Below, piece by piece: positions 44,417-53,608 of a stretch of DNA of 64,000 bases; positions within the stretch are counted from its first letter, which is position 1, and the number at the start of each line of letters is the position of its first letter. The notes under the pieces were generated by a model. That model was not told where the DNA came from. It did not search any database and worked only from the letters and a program-made list of their open reading frames with translations. The translations under genes and the position numbers were made by a program. This stretch comes from Xylophilus ampelinus (lineage in GTDB: Bacteria > Pseudomonadota > Gammaproteobacteria > Burkholderiales > Burkholderiaceae_C), in the NCBI RefSeq assembly GCF_901875635.1, contig NZ_CABFMN010000150.1, positions 1 to 64,000 of the forward strand, read 5' to 3'.

Positions 44417-46258
44417 AGAGGCGTACAGCGCCTCGATCTCCGCCGCGTAGGCCTTGTAGATGCTGCTTCGCCGCACCTTCATGGTGGCGGTGACCTCGCC
44501 GTCGTCGTGATCCAGCGGCTTGGTCAGCAGGTGGAAGCGCCGCACCTGGGCCACCTGCGCCAGCCGTGCGTTGCCCTTGTCGATCTCGCCCTGCAACAGC
44601 GCGCGCACCTGCGGCAGTTCCACCAGGGAGCGGAAATGCGTGAAGGCCAGGCGCTGCGCCTCGGCCCATTTGCCCACCGTCTCGTCGTCGATCTGCACCA
44701 GGGCCGAGACGAACTTGCGCCCCTCCGCCACCACGATGCACTCCTTGACGAAGGGGCTGGCCTTCATCGTGTTCTCGATCTCCGAGGGCGTGAGGTTCTT
44801 GCCGCCGGCGGTGATCATGATGTCCTTGAGCCGGTCGACGATGCGCAGTTGCCCGTCGACGGCCTGCACCACGTCGCCGGTGTGCAGCCAGCCGTCGCGC
44901 ACCGCGGCAGCGGTGGCCTCGGGGTTCTTGTAGTAGCCGGCGAAGACCATCTCGCCGCGGATCTGCAGCTCGTCCTGGGGGCCCAGCCGGTGTTCCACGC
45001 CCAACGTCGGCGGCCCCACGGTGCCGATCTGCACGGCACCGCGACGGTGGCCCGTCACCATGCCGGTCGATTCGGTGAGGCCGTACACCTCGACCAGCGG
45101 CACGCCCAGGGTGCGGAAGAAGCGCACCACGTCGGGCGGGATCGGTGCGGCGCCCGTCAACGCCACACGCGCGCGCCGCAGGCCGATGAAGTTCTGCAGG
45201 GCGCGCAGCACCGTCCAGTAGGCCAGGCCGAAGCGGGCGCGTTCGCCTGGCGACCAGTCGGTGCGCGGCTTCTCCGCCAGCGGCGCACAGGCGGCCATCG
45301 CCCGCTCGAAGAGCGCGCGGCGCAGGCGGCCGGTCTCCTGCATCTTGATGCTGATGGCCGCGTGCAGCTTCTCCCAGATGCGCGGCACGCCCAGGAACAG
45401 GGTGGGCGCCACTTCGCGCAGGTCTTCCTGCACCGTGCGGATCGACTCGCCGAAATTCACCTGCGATCCGAGGTACACCGGCACGAAGCTGGTCAGCATC
45501 TGCTCGGCCACATGGCACAGCGGCAGGTACGACAGGTGCGTGGTGCCGGCGTCGAGCCCGAGCCGGTCGACGATGCCGGGCACCACGCCGCGGATGTTGC
45601 GCCAAGAGATCATGGCGCCCTTGGGTGCGCCGGTGGAGCCCGAGGTGTAGATCATCAGCCCGATGTCGTCGAGCGCCTGCACGGCCAGCGCGGCGTCGAT
45701 GCGCGCATCGCCCTCCTGTGCCTGCAGCGCCGCGCCGGCGGCCTCCAACTCGGCGAAGGTCACGATGCGCTCGCGCTCGGCGGCACCATAGCTGGCGAGG
45801 CCCTTGGTCTCGACCACGACGATGCGGCGCAGCCGGGGCAACTGCCCGATGGCCTGCAGCAACTTGTCGACCTGCTCCTGGTCCTCGCATACCACCACCT
45901 CGACATCGGCGTGTCCGACCACGTAGGCGACCTCGTTGCTGGGGCTTGTGGGGTAGACGCCCACCGTCACCGCGCCGACCAGGCCCGCGCCCATCTGCGC
46001 CAGGACCCATTCGACGCGGTTCTCCGAGATCACGCCCAGGTGGCCGCCGCGCGGCAGGCCCAGCGCCGACAGGCCCAGCCCCACATGGCTGGCACGCCGC
46101 AGGTAGTCGGCCCAGCTCAGCGGGTGCCAGATGCCGAAGTCCTTCTGCCGGATCGCGATGCGCTGCGGCTGGCGGCGCGCCTGCTGGCGCAGCATCTGCG
46201 GCAGTGTGCGCTCGGGCAGCGCGGGCGTGGGGGAGCGCGGCGCGTTCACGAGAGCCAC
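44414..46258 (-). CDS. Long-chain-type acyl-CoA ligase (AMP-forming)
   Basis: ANL-superfamily enzyme that activates a carboxylic acid with ATP to acyl-AMP and then to acyl-CoA. The 614 residues fit the long-chain FACL/FadD15 subgroup. The P-loop IYTSGSTGAPKGAM lies at about 201-214, YGLTESTG near 390, and the C-terminal lysine region near MKVRRSSIYK. It overlaps livF by 13 bases, placing it in the leftward livGHMKF unit. The acid is therefore probably what the ABC system imports; its identity is unknown. Its stop codon lies in the tail of a dispersed repeat. Confidence 0.9.
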   Translation of the reverse strand: MALVNAPRSPTPALPERTLPQMLRQQARRQPQRIAIRQKDFGIWHPLSWADYLRRASHVGLGLSALGLPRGGHLGVISENRVEWVLAQMGAGLVGAVTVGVYPTSPSNEVAYVVGHADVEVVVCEDQEQVDKLLQAIGQLPRLRRIVVVETKGLASYGAAERERIVTFAELEAAGAALQAQEGDARIDAALAVQALDDIGLMIYTSGSTGAPKGAMISWRNIRGVVPGIVDRLGLDAGTTHLSYLPLCHVAEQMLTSFVPVYLGSQVNFGESIRTVQEDLREVAPTLFLGVPRIWEKLHAAISIKMQETGRLRRALFERAMAACAPLAEKPRTDWSPGERARFGLAYWTVLRALQNFIGLRRARVALTGAAPIPPDVVRFFRTLGVPLVEVYGLTESTGMVTGHRRGAVQIGTVGPPTLGVEHRLGPQDELQIRGEMVFAGYYKNPEATAAAVRDGWLHTGDVVQAVDGQLRIVDRLKDIMITAGGKNLTPSEIENTMKASPFVKECIVVAEGRKFVSALVQIDDETVGKWAEAQRLAFTHFRSLVELPQVRALLQGEIDKGNARLAQVAQVRRFHLLTKPLDHDDGEVTATMKVRRSSIYKAYAAEIEALYAS

Positions 46259-47061
46259 CGCTTCCTGCGCTTGTAGTGCTTGAGATCGCGAAAGCTGCGT
46301 GCCTCGCCTGCGCCGCCCATGCCCAGGTAGAACTCGCGCACGTCGGGGTCTGCCGCCAGGCGCTCGGCGCTGCCGTCGATGACGATCTTGCCGTGCTCCA
46401 TGATGTAGCCGGTGTCGGCCACCGCCAGGGCGACGCTCGCGTTCTGCTCCACCAGCAGCATCGAGACGCCGCGCTCCGAGTTGATGCGCGCGATGATCGT
46501 GAAGATCTCCTCCACCAGCTTGGGCGACAGGCCCAGCGAGGGTTCGTCCAGCAGGATCAGGCGTGGCTCGGCCACCAGCGCACGGCCGATCGCGAGCATC
46601 TGCTGCTCGCCGCCCGACAGGTAGCCGGCCAGCCCCTTGCGCCGCTCGTGCAGGCGCGGAAAGTAGCTGTACACGGCGTCGAAGTCGGCGCGACCGGCCG
46701 CGCTGGCAGGCCGCGCGTAGGTGGCGGCGACCAGGTTCTCCTCCACGGTCAGGTCCTCGAACACGCGCCGACCCTCCATGACATGGGCCAGGCCGCGGCG
46801 CACCAGCTGCTGCGGTGCCTCGCGCGCGGTGAGGCTGCCGTCGAAGGTGATCTGCCCGGCGCCCATCTCGCCGTCTTCCAGCGGCAGCAGTCCGCAGATG
46901 GCCTTGAGCGTGGTGGACTTGCCGGCGCCATTGCCGCCCAGCAGGGCGACGATCTGCCCGCGGGGCACGGCCAGCGACAGGCCGCGCAGCACCTGCACCA
47001 CCTTGTTGTAGACCACCTCGATGTTGTTGACCTCGAGGATGGGGCTGGTCGCCGCTGGCAT
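46246..47061 (-). CDS. livF: Branched-chain amino acid-type ABC transporter ATP-binding protein LivF
   Basis: One of two ATPase subunits of a HAAT-family importer. The 271 residues have Walker A LLGGNGAGKST, the signature YLSGGEQQM and Walker B LILLDEPSLGLSP. The C-terminal tail of about 25 residues (ARSFRDLKHYKRRKRWLS) is longer than in LivF of amino-acid systems and is often seen in those linked to acyl-CoA ligases. It lies 4 bases after livK. Confidence 0.93.
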   Translation of the reverse strand: MPAATSPILEVNNIEVVYNKVVQVLRGLSLAVPRGQIVALLGGNGAGKSTTLKAICGLLPLEDGEMGAGQITFDGSLTAREAPQQLVRRGLAHVMEGRRVFEDLTVEENLVAATYARPASAAGRADFDAVYSYFPRLHERRKGLAGYLSGGEQQMLAIGRALVAEPRLILLDEPSLGLSPKLVEEIFTIIARINSERGVSMLLVEQNASVALAVADTGYIMEHGKIVIDGSAERLAADPDVREFYLGMGGAGEARSFRDLKHYKRRKRWLS

Positions 47062-47065
47062 CGGC

Positions 47066-48250
47066 CTACAGCCGGATCCAGTCGGAGGCGGCCACCATCC
47101 TCTGCGCCTTCATGTCGGCGCGGTACACGCGGCCCACCGGGATCGAGTTGCCGGCGATGGTGATCGGCGCGCCGATGATGCCGCCGGTGTCGAAGTCCTT
47201 GAGCGTGTTGAGCGCCGCCTTGAGGTTCTTGCCGTCCAGCGGCTTGCCGGCGTCGAGCGTGCGTTTCGCCGCCTCGGCAAACAGCATGGCCGTGAGGAAG
47301 CCCTGGATGTACGCCGTGCTCTGGTAGTCGCTGCGCAGCGTGCGGATCTTCTCCAGCATCGGCGCTTTCTCGGTGTCGTAGTAGTAGCGGAAGGGCATCA
47401 CGCCCATGAAGCCATCGCCGGCCTCGCCCATCTTCATCACCGTGGAGCTGTCCATCGTCCAGAAGGTGCCCATCCACTTGCTGGTCATGCCCTGCTGCTT
47501 GCCCTGCTGGATGAACTCCGGGATGGGCGCGAGGATGTAGCCGTGGAAGATGGTGTAGTCGGGCGCGGCGCGGCGCAACTTGATGACTTCGGTCGACACG
47601 TCGACGCTGCCTGCCGGCGTCATGATCTTGATCGGCACCGACAGGCCCATCTTCTTGGCCGCCGCCTCGCTGGCCTCGATCGGGTCACGGCCGAACTCCG
47701 AATCGGAATACACGAAGGCGACCTTGGCGCCCGGCTTCTCCTTGGCGATGTGGCGCAGCAGGATGCCGATCTGCTCGGTGTAGTCGGGGCCCACGAGGAA
47801 CTGGTTCGGGTACTTCTTCGGGTCGTTCAGTTCCGACGCGAAGGAGGCGCCGGCCATCAGGATCTGGCCGTTGCGGTCGAGCTCCGGGTTGATGGTCTTG
47901 GCGAAGCCGGTCGAGTCGCCGTAATAGAGGTTGACCTTGTTCTGGCTGGTGATCTTCTTGAAGGCCGCCACCGAGACGTCGACCTTGTAGCCCGTGTCCT
48001 CGGGCACGTAGCGCAGCTTGCGGCCCTTGATGCCGCCGGCGTCGTTGACGATCTTCACGTAGTCGGCGATGCCGGCGTTGATGCCCACCCCCGCAAAGGC
48101 GAACACGCCGGTCATCGGGATCGAGCCGCCGATGACGATGTCCTCGCCGGTCTGGGCCCGCACCGTCAGCGGTGCGGCGAGCGCCGCGCCTGCCGCCAGC
48201 ACGAGGCCGCGGCGGCGCTGGGACACGGGGGTCTTCTGATCTTCACGCAT
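47066..48250 (-). CDS. livK: ABC transporter substrate-binding protein, LivK/HAAT family
   Basis: Periplasmic binding protein of type I fold. The 394 residues start with a signal peptide containing an arginine run (SQRRRGLVLAAGAALAAPLTVRAQ), possibly a Tat-type leader. The fold is marked by GSIPMTGVFAFAGVGINAG, YGDSTGFAKTINPEL and VAFVYSDSEFGRD. It lies 10 bases after livM and 4 before livF. Linked to an acyl-CoA ligase, it more likely binds an organic acid than an amino acid. Confidence 0.9.
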   Translation of the reverse strand: MREDQKTPVSQRRRGLVLAAGAALAAPLTVRAQTGEDIVIGGSIPMTGVFAFAGVGINAGIADYVKIVNDAGGIKGRKLRYVPEDTGYKVDVSVAAFKKITSQNKVNLYYGDSTGFAKTINPELDRNGQILMAGASFASELNDPKKYPNQFLVGPDYTEQIGILLRHIAKEKPGAKVAFVYSDSEFGRDPIEASEAAAKKMGLSVPIKIMTPAGSVDVSTEVIKLRRAAPDYTIFHGYILAPIPEFIQQGKQQGMTSKWMGTFWTMDSSTVMKMGEAGDGFMGVMPFRYYYDTEKAPMLEKIRTLRSDYQSTAYIQGFLTAMLFAEAAKRTLDAGKPLDGKNLKAALNTLKDFDTGGIIGAPITIAGNSIPVGRVYRADMKAQRMVAASDWIRL

Positions 48251-48260
48251 GTCTGTCTCC

Positions 48261-49298
48261 TTAGTTTCGGAACGGCCACAAATGGAAGAAGCGGCGGATG
48301 CGCCGCCACACCTCGGCGAGCCCGTGCGGCTCGAACACCAGGAAGCCCACGATCAGCAGGCCGAAGACGACGGTGCGCACGGGCGAGAGGAACACCGTCA
48401 TCTCGTGGCCGCCCGGCAGCAGGTCGAAGACGAGCTTGAGCAACTCGGGCACCATGGTCATGAACACCGCGCCCAGAATGCCGCCGAGGATCGAGCCCAT
48501 GCCGCCGACGATGATCGCGGCCAGGAAGAAGATCGACATCAGGAGCGGAAAGCTCTCGGGCGTCACCACGCGGAAGAAGTAGGCCCACAGCCCGCCCGCC
48601 ACGCCCGCATAGAAGGACGAGAGGCCGAAGGACAGCAGCTTGTAGCGCAGAAGCGGGATGCCCAGCACCTCGGCCGAGATGTCGCGGTCGCGGATGGCGA
48701 TGAAGGCACGGCCTACGCGCGTGCGGAACAGGTTGGCCGCGCCCAGCAGCATCAGCACGGTGACCGGCAGGATCAGCCAGTACAGCCGGAACGAGGTGTC
48801 CAGCGCCAGCCCGAAGAACTGCGCGGGCGGCAGCGACAGGCCCGTGGTGCCGCCCGTGAGCTTCAGGTTGGCGAACAGGAAGTGCGCGATGAAGGACGCC
48901 GCGATGGTGGCGATGGCGAGGTAAAGCCCCTTGACGCGCAGCGAGGGAATGCCGACCACGATGCCGCCCAGCATGGCCACCACGCCGCCGGCCAGGAGGT
49001 TGAGCAGGAAGGGCGTGCCGTAGCGGAGCTGCAGGATCGCCACTGTGTACGCGCCCAGCCCCATGAAGGCGGCCTGGCCCAGGCTGACCAGCCCCGTGTA
49101 GCCCGTGAGGATGTTGAGCCCCGTCGCGCTGGCCACATGGATGGCCACCAGGCAGGCCAGGTACAGCCAGTAGTCGCTGGCCACGAAGGGAAAGAGCAGC
49201 AGCAGCGCCGCGCCGATGCCCAGCCACGCCTTCTGCGTGCGCGAGTCGAACAGCGCCGCGTCGGCGATGTAGCTCTGCTTGAGGGTGCCGATGCGCAT
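48261..49298 (-). CDS. livM: ABC transporter permease LivM
   Basis: Inner-membrane permease of the HAAT importer. The 345 residues contain about eight to ten hydrophobic helices and the LivM-type signature GLNILTGYTGLVSLGQAAFMG and the cytoplasmic loop RVGRAFIAIRDRDISAEVLG. The ATG at 49298 opens the family-like segment. It lies 10 bases after livH. Confidence 0.93.
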   Translation of the reverse strand: MRIGTLKQSYIADAALFDSRTQKAWLGIGAALLLLFPFVASDYWLYLACLVAIHVASATGLNILTGYTGLVSLGQAAFMGLGAYTVAILQLRYGTPFLLNLLAGGVVAMLGGIVVGIPSLRVKGLYLAIATIAASFIAHFLFANLKLTGGTTGLSLPPAQFFGLALDTSFRLYWLILPVTVLMLLGAANLFRTRVGRAFIAIRDRDISAEVLGIPLLRYKLLSFGLSSFYAGVAGGLWAYFFRVVTPESFPLLMSIFFLAAIIVGGMGSILGGILGAVFMTMVPELLKLVFDLLPGGHEMTVFLSPVRTVVFGLLIVGFLVFEPHGLAEVWRRIRRFFHLWPFRN

Positions 49299-49308
49299 GG
49301 ATGTGGTC

Positions 49309-50187
49309 CTAGAGCCGTTCGATCTCGTGCGTGCCGAAGAGGCCATAGGGCCGCAGCATCAGCACCACCACCAGCACCACGAAGGTCGCGAGCAGCTTGT
49401 ACTCGCCGCCCAGGTAGGCGCCGGCCAGCGCCTCCACCAGCCCGATGAACAAGCCGCCGACCAGTGCGCCCAGCACGCTGTCGAGCCCGCCGACGATCAC
49501 CACCACCAGCACCGACAGTCCGAACACCCCCATCGACGAGGAGATGCCGCCGATGGCGCCGACGACGATCCCGGCCACCGCCGCGATCATGGCCGAGGCC
49601 ACCCAGGCGAGCGAGAACACGCGCGGCACGTTGATGCCCATCATGTAGGCCGCGCCCTGGTCCGAGGCGGTGGCGCGCAGCGCCACGCCGCCGCGCCAGA
49701 AGCGGAACAGCAGCAGCACCAGCACGATCAGCACCACCGCCGCCAGCGCGCCGTAGGCCACCTTGGGCGCGAGGAAGGCGTCGCCGATCATCACCGGCGC
49801 GGTGGGAAAGAACTCCGGCAGCCGGCGCTGGTCGGCGGTCCAGATGATCTCGACCACGCCGACCAGGATCGAAGCCAGGCCCACCGTCACCATGAACACC
49901 GAGATGGGTGGCTCGCCCAGCAGCGGGCGGATCATGGTGCGCTCGATCACTGCGCCCAGGAGCCCCGTGCCCAGCACGCTGCCCAGGACGGCCAGCCAGA
50001 TGGGCAGCGAGAAGCTGGCCGCGAAGGCGAAGAACAGGTAGGCGCCGATCATCAGCATCTCGCCGATCGCGATGTTGACTACGCGCGTGGCCTTGTAGAC
50101 CAGCACGAAGGCCAGCGCTGCCAGCGCGTAGAGCCCGCCGCCGGCAATGCCCGTCAGCGCGATCTCGAAGAGGTAGGCCCAGTCCAT
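49309..50187 (-). CDS. livH: ABC transporter permease LivH
   Basis: The second permease of the importer, 292 residues with about eight helices. LivH signatures are GGLYALAALAFVLVYKATRV, NIAIGEMLMIGAY and the loop WRGGVALRATASDQGAAYMMGIN. The ATG at 50187 (MDWAYLFEIALTG) starts the first helix. A repeat of the CCCCC/GGGGG family lies between it and livG. Confidence 0.93.
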   Translation of the reverse strand: MDWAYLFEIALTGIAGGGLYALAALAFVLVYKATRVVNIAIGEMLMIGAYLFFAFAASFSLPIWLAVLGSVLGTGLLGAVIERTMIRPLLGEPPISVFMVTVGLASILVGVVEIIWTADQRRLPEFFPTAPVMIGDAFLAPKVAYGALAAVVLIVLVLLLFRFWRGGVALRATASDQGAAYMMGINVPRVFSLAWVASAMIAAVAGIVVGAIGGISSSMGVFGLSVLVVVIVGGLDSVLGALVGGLFIGLVEALAGAYLGGEYKLLATFVVLVVVLMLRPYGLFGTHEIERL

Positions 50188-50204
50188 CAGCGCCCGCCCG
50201 GCCG

Positions 50205-50271
50205 CCCGAATGGCGCTGAGCCCCTCTTCGGGGGGCAGCGATACACGAAGTGAGGAGCGTGGGGGTGGTTC
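50205..50271 (-). repeat. Second dispersed repeat family, copy 2
   Basis: Read leftward it begins CCACCCCCACGCTCCTCAC, contains CCCCCCGAAGAGGGG, and ends near GGCGGCCGGGCGGG. It resembles the copy at 17070-17150 and fills the livG-livH spacer. Confidence 0.65.
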
Positions 50272-51142
50272 ATGCCGCTGCCTCAACGGCGTGGCCGCGC
50301 AGGCGGCGCCGCAACTCGCCGACGTCACCCGCTCCAAGGTAGGCACGCACCACCTCCGGGTCGGCCTGCACCTGCGCCGGCGTGCCCTGGGCGATCACCT
50401 GGCCGAAGTTGAGCACCACCACGTGGTCCGACAGGTCCATCACCATGCCCATGTCGTGCTCGACCATCAGCACCGTGATGCCCCATTCGCGCCGCACGTC
50501 GAGGATGAAGCGCGCCATGTCCTCGGTCTCTTCGCGGTTCATGCCGGCGACCGGCTCGTCGAGCATCAGCACCTTGGGCTGCATGGCCAGCGCGCGGGCC
50601 ATCTCCACGCGCTTCTGCAGGCCGTAGGGCAGGGCGGCGACCGGTGCGTGCCGGATGTGGTCGATCTCGAGGAAGTCGATGATCCGCTCCTCCACCTCGC
50701 GCCGCAGCTCGGCCTCCTCGCGCCGGGCCCGGCCCAGGTAGAGCAGCGCGTCGAACACGTTGGCCTTGAGGTGGACGTGGCGCCCCAGCTTGATGTTGTC
50801 CAGCACCGTCATGCCGCGAAAGAGCGCGATGTTCTGGAAGCTGCGCGCCAGCCCGAGTGCAGCGCGGCGCGGCGCCGGCAGGCGCGTGATGTCCATGCCT
50901 TCGAAGAGCACGCGGCCGTTGCCGGGGCGGTAGAAGCCCGAAATGGTGTTGAAGAGCGAGGTCTTGCCCGCGCCGTTGGGCCCGATCAGCGCCGTGATCG
51001 ACCCCGGCTGCACCGCGAAGCCGACCCCGCTGAGCGCTTTCACGCCGCCGAAGGCGAGCGTGAGCGCGTCCAGCTGCAGCACGGGCGCGCGCGAGGCATC
51101 GGCCGTGGCCGGCGTGAGCGCAGGAGCGGGTGCGGCGTGCAT
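50270..51142 (-). CDS. livG: ABC transporter ATP-binding protein LivG
   Basis: The first ATPase of the importer and the first gene of the leftward unit. The 290 residues show Walker A LIGPNGAGKTS, the LivG-type signature region ALPYGLQKRVEMARAL and Walker B VLMLDEPVAGMN. It is divergent from the TetR regulator across about 190 bases, which suggests control by that protein. Confidence 0.93.
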   Translation of the reverse strand: MHAAPAPALTPATADASRAPVLQLDALTLAFGGVKALSGVGFAVQPGSITALIGPNGAGKTSLFNTISGFYRPGNGRVLFEGMDITRLPAPRRAALGLARSFQNIALFRGMTVLDNIKLGRHVHLKANVFDALLYLGRARREEAELRREVEERIIDFLEIDHIRHAPVAALPYGLQKRVEMARALAMQPKVLMLDEPVAGMNREETEDMARFILDVRREWGITVLMVEHDMGMVMDLSDHVVVLNFGQVIAQGTPAQVQADPEVVRAYLGAGDVGELRRRLRGHAVEAAA

Positions 51143-51330
51143 GGCGTCGATGGCGTCTCTCGTCGTCTTTTCGATGTGCGCCGGGCGAGGCCTCTCAGGG
51201 TTTGCGCGCGGCGGTCAGGGGCTGCAGGTCGGGATACTCGCCCGTAGAATTTCTACTCCCCGGTAACGTCCGCGATCTTCGGGAGCGCACGTGGCCGTGG
51301 CATCAGGACTTTCCCCTGCGCGCAAACCCC

Positions 51331-52035
51331 ATGACCGCTTCCTCCGCCCGCCCGCGCCGCGCCGCGCCCGCCACCGTCGCGTCGCCCTGGACATCGCCCG
51401 CGCGCCGCGCCGAGCAGCGCGAGCTCAAGCGCCAGGCCGTGCTGCAGACGGCGGCCCAGCTCTTCAACGAGCGCGGCTTCCACGCCACCTCGCTGGACGA
51501 CATCGCCGAGCGGCTGCACGTGACCAAGCCCACGCTCTACTACTACGTGAAGAGCAAGGACGACATCCTGCTCGAGTGCGTGCGCACGGCATTGGGGCTG
51601 ATGAAGGAGGGCATCGACGCCGTGCGCCAGAGCGGCGGCCGCGCGCTCGACCAGCTCGTGGCCTGCATGCGCATCTACGTCGACATCGTGATGCAGGACT
51701 TCGGCATGTGCGTGATCCGCATCGGCGAGGACCCGCTGCCCGCGCCGCTGCGAAAGGAGCTGCGGCGGCTGAAGGCCGGCATCGACCACGAGTTCCGCCG
51801 CCTCATCGCTGCCGGGGTCGAGGAAGGCACGCTCGCACCCTGCGATCCCAAGATGGCCGCCTTCATGGTGGCGGGCGGGCTCAGCTGGGTCGGGCGCTGG
51901 TACCGGCCGGGCGGCGATCTCGACCCGCAGCAGATCGCCGACGAGGCCGTTGCGCTGCTGCTGGGCGGCGTGCTGGCACCCGCGCAACGCCGGGCGGCAA
52001 CCCGGCAGCGGCGCGCTCGAGCGGCTGGAGCGTGA
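51331..52035 (+). CDS. TetR/AcrR-family transcriptional regulator
   Basis: A 234-residue repressor. The N-terminal HTH reads AAQLFNERGFHATSLDDIAE, RLHVTKPTLYYYVKSKDDIL (about residues 36-76), followed by a TetR_C-type ligand domain of the fatty-acid-regulator kind. The first 25 residues are disordered and Ala/Pro-rich. It stands divergent from livG and upstream of the thiolase gene, so it probably controls uptake and breakdown of the liv substrate in response to an acyl-CoA. This is inference from context. Confidence 0.88.
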   Translation: MTASSARPRRAAPATVASPWTSPARRAEQRELKRQAVLQTAAQLFNERGFHATSLDDIAERLHVTKPTLYYYVKSKDDILLECVRTALGLMKEGIDAVRQSGGRALDQLVACMRIYVDIVMQDFGMCVIRIGEDPLPAPLRKELRRLKAGIDHEFRRLIAAGVEEGTLAPCDPKMAAFMVAGGLSWVGRWYRPGGDLDPQQIADEAVALLLGGVLAPAQRRAATRQRRARAAGA

Positions 52036-52071
52036 GGACCATGTGCGCGCGTGGAGCGGCAGTGGAGCCGT

Positions 52072-52130
52072 ATGCTCCTGAATTGATAGCGAACAGCGCC
52101 CGCCCCGCGGGCGTTGGCGGCCTTTTTTCT
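52072..52130 (+). repeat. Dispersed repeat, copy 9 (terminator-like)
   Basis: Head-left copy with a truncated head TGAATTGATAGC, a strong stem GCGCCCGC/GCGGGCGT and the tail GGCCTTTTTTCT. It follows the TetR gene and reads as a good Rho-independent terminator for it. Confidence 0.8.
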
Positions 52131-52283
52131 TTACGTCCCCTACGGGGGGCGTGGCGTCCGGCGGACGCCATGCCCGACCTGCCGCTGCGGTGGGCAAAAC
52201 ATGCCAACATGCGCTGGAGACACGGCGCCTGAATCCGTCGCCTGGCGCTGCCGGGCGCTCGACCTTCACCAGGAGAAACTTTG

Positions 52284-53471
52284 ATGACCTCTCGCGACAT
52301 CTTCGTGGTCGGCACCGCCCGCACCGCCATCGGCACCTTCGGCGGCTCGCTCAAGGACGTGCCCAACACCCAGCTCGCCACCACTGCCGTCAAGGCGGCC
52401 ATCGAGCGCGCCGGCGTGGCGCCCGCCGAGATCGGCCATGTGGTGATGGGCAACGTCATCCCCACCGACACCAAGGACGCCTACCTGAGCCGCGTGGCCG
52501 CCATCGATGCCGGTTGCCCGGTCGAGACGCCGGCCTTCAACGTCAACCGCCTGTGTGGTTCAGGGCTGCAGGCCGTGGTGTCGGCCGCACAGGCCATCGC
52601 GCTGGGCGACTGCGAGGTGGCGATCGGCGCCGGCTCCGAGTCGATGAGCCGTGGCCCGTACTTCGACACTGCGGCGCGCTACGGCGCGCGCATGGGCGAC
52701 GCGCAACTGGTCGACTACATGCTGGGCATCCTGCACGACCCCTGGCAGAAGATCCACATGGGCATCACGGCCGAGAACGTGGCCGCGCGCCACGGCATCA
52801 CGCGCGAACAGCAGGACGCGCTGGCCGCCGAAAGCCACCGCCGTGCCGCGGCCGCCATCGCCGAGGGCCGCTTCAAGGACCAGATCGTCCCGGTCGAGAT
52901 CAAGACGCGCAAGGGCGTCGTCGTCTTCGACACCGACGAGCATGTGAAGGCCGCGACCACCGTCGAGGTGCTGGCCGGCATGAAGCCCGCGTTCAAGAAG
53001 GAGAACGGCACCGTCACCGCCGGCAACGCCTCGGGCATCAACGACGGCGCGGGCGCCGTGGTGCTGGCCGAGGGTGCACGCGCCAAGGCGCTGGGCCTGA
53101 AGCCCCTGGCGCGCCTGGTGGGCTATGCGCACGCGGGCGTCGAGCCGGCCTACATGGGCATCGGACCGGTGCCTGCCACGCGCAAGGTGCTGGCGCGCAC
53201 GGGCCTGAAGGTGAGCGACCTCGACGTGATCGAATCGAACGAGGCCTTCGCGGCCCAGGCCTGCGCGGTGATGAAGGAACTGGACTTCGACCCGGCCAAG
53301 GTCAACGTCAACGGCTCGGGCATCTCGCTGGGCCACCCCGTGGGCGCCACCGGCGCGATCATCACCGTGAAGGCGATCGCCGAACTGCACCGCGTGCAGG
53401 GCCGCTACGCGCTGGTCACGATGTGCATCGGCGGCGGACAGGGGATTGCGGCGATCTTCGAGCGGGTCTGA
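52284..53471 (+). CDS. Acetyl-CoA acetyltransferase / thiolase
   Basis: Thiolase of about 395 residues that cleaves or forms 3-ketoacyl-CoA. The active-site cysteine is C91 in NRLCGSGLQ; the base histidine lies in GHPVGATGA near residue 351, and the second cysteine in CIGGGQG near 381. AGGAGAAAC precedes the ATG at 52284. It lies downstream of the TetR gene on the same strand and may complete a CoA-based degradative route with the acyl-CoA ligase of the liv unit. Degradative versus biosynthetic use cannot be told from sequence alone. Confidence 0.93.
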   Translation: MTSRDIFVVGTARTAIGTFGGSLKDVPNTQLATTAVKAAIERAGVAPAEIGHVVMGNVIPTDTKDAYLSRVAAIDAGCPVETPAFNVNRLCGSGLQAVVSAAQAIALGDCEVAIGAGSESMSRGPYFDTAARYGARMGDAQLVDYMLGILHDPWQKIHMGITAENVAARHGITREQQDALAAESHRRAAAAIAEGRFKDQIVPVEIKTRKGVVVFDTDEHVKAATTVEVLAGMKPAFKKENGTVTAGNASGINDGAGAVVLAEGARAKALGLKPLARLVGYAHAGVEPAYMGIGPVPATRKVLARTGLKVSDLDVIESNEAFAAQACAVMKELDFDPAKVNVNGSGISLGHPVGATGAIITVKAIAELHRVQGRYALVTMCIGGGQGIAAIFERV

Positions 53472-53499
53472 AGGCGGACATCCGTACGCGAAAGGCGCG

Positions 53500-53580
53500 A
53501 AGGTTTCGCGAAGGTCGCGAAAGTAGAACCAGCAATTCCTGAATCCTTTCGCGTCCTTCGCGTGACCTTGGTATTTTTTT
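53500..53580 (+). repeat. Inverted repeat with T tract after the thiolase gene (GCGAAGG type)
   Basis: Arms of 24 bases (53500-53523 and 53546-53569) match with three mismatches, built of GCGAAGG/CCTTCGC units. A run of seven T follows at 53574-53580. It resembles intergenic palindromes frequent in related genomes and may terminate thiolase transcripts. Confidence 0.7.
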
Positions 53581-53608
53581 CGCGTCCGGCTGCCCGCATT
53601 CGCTTGCC

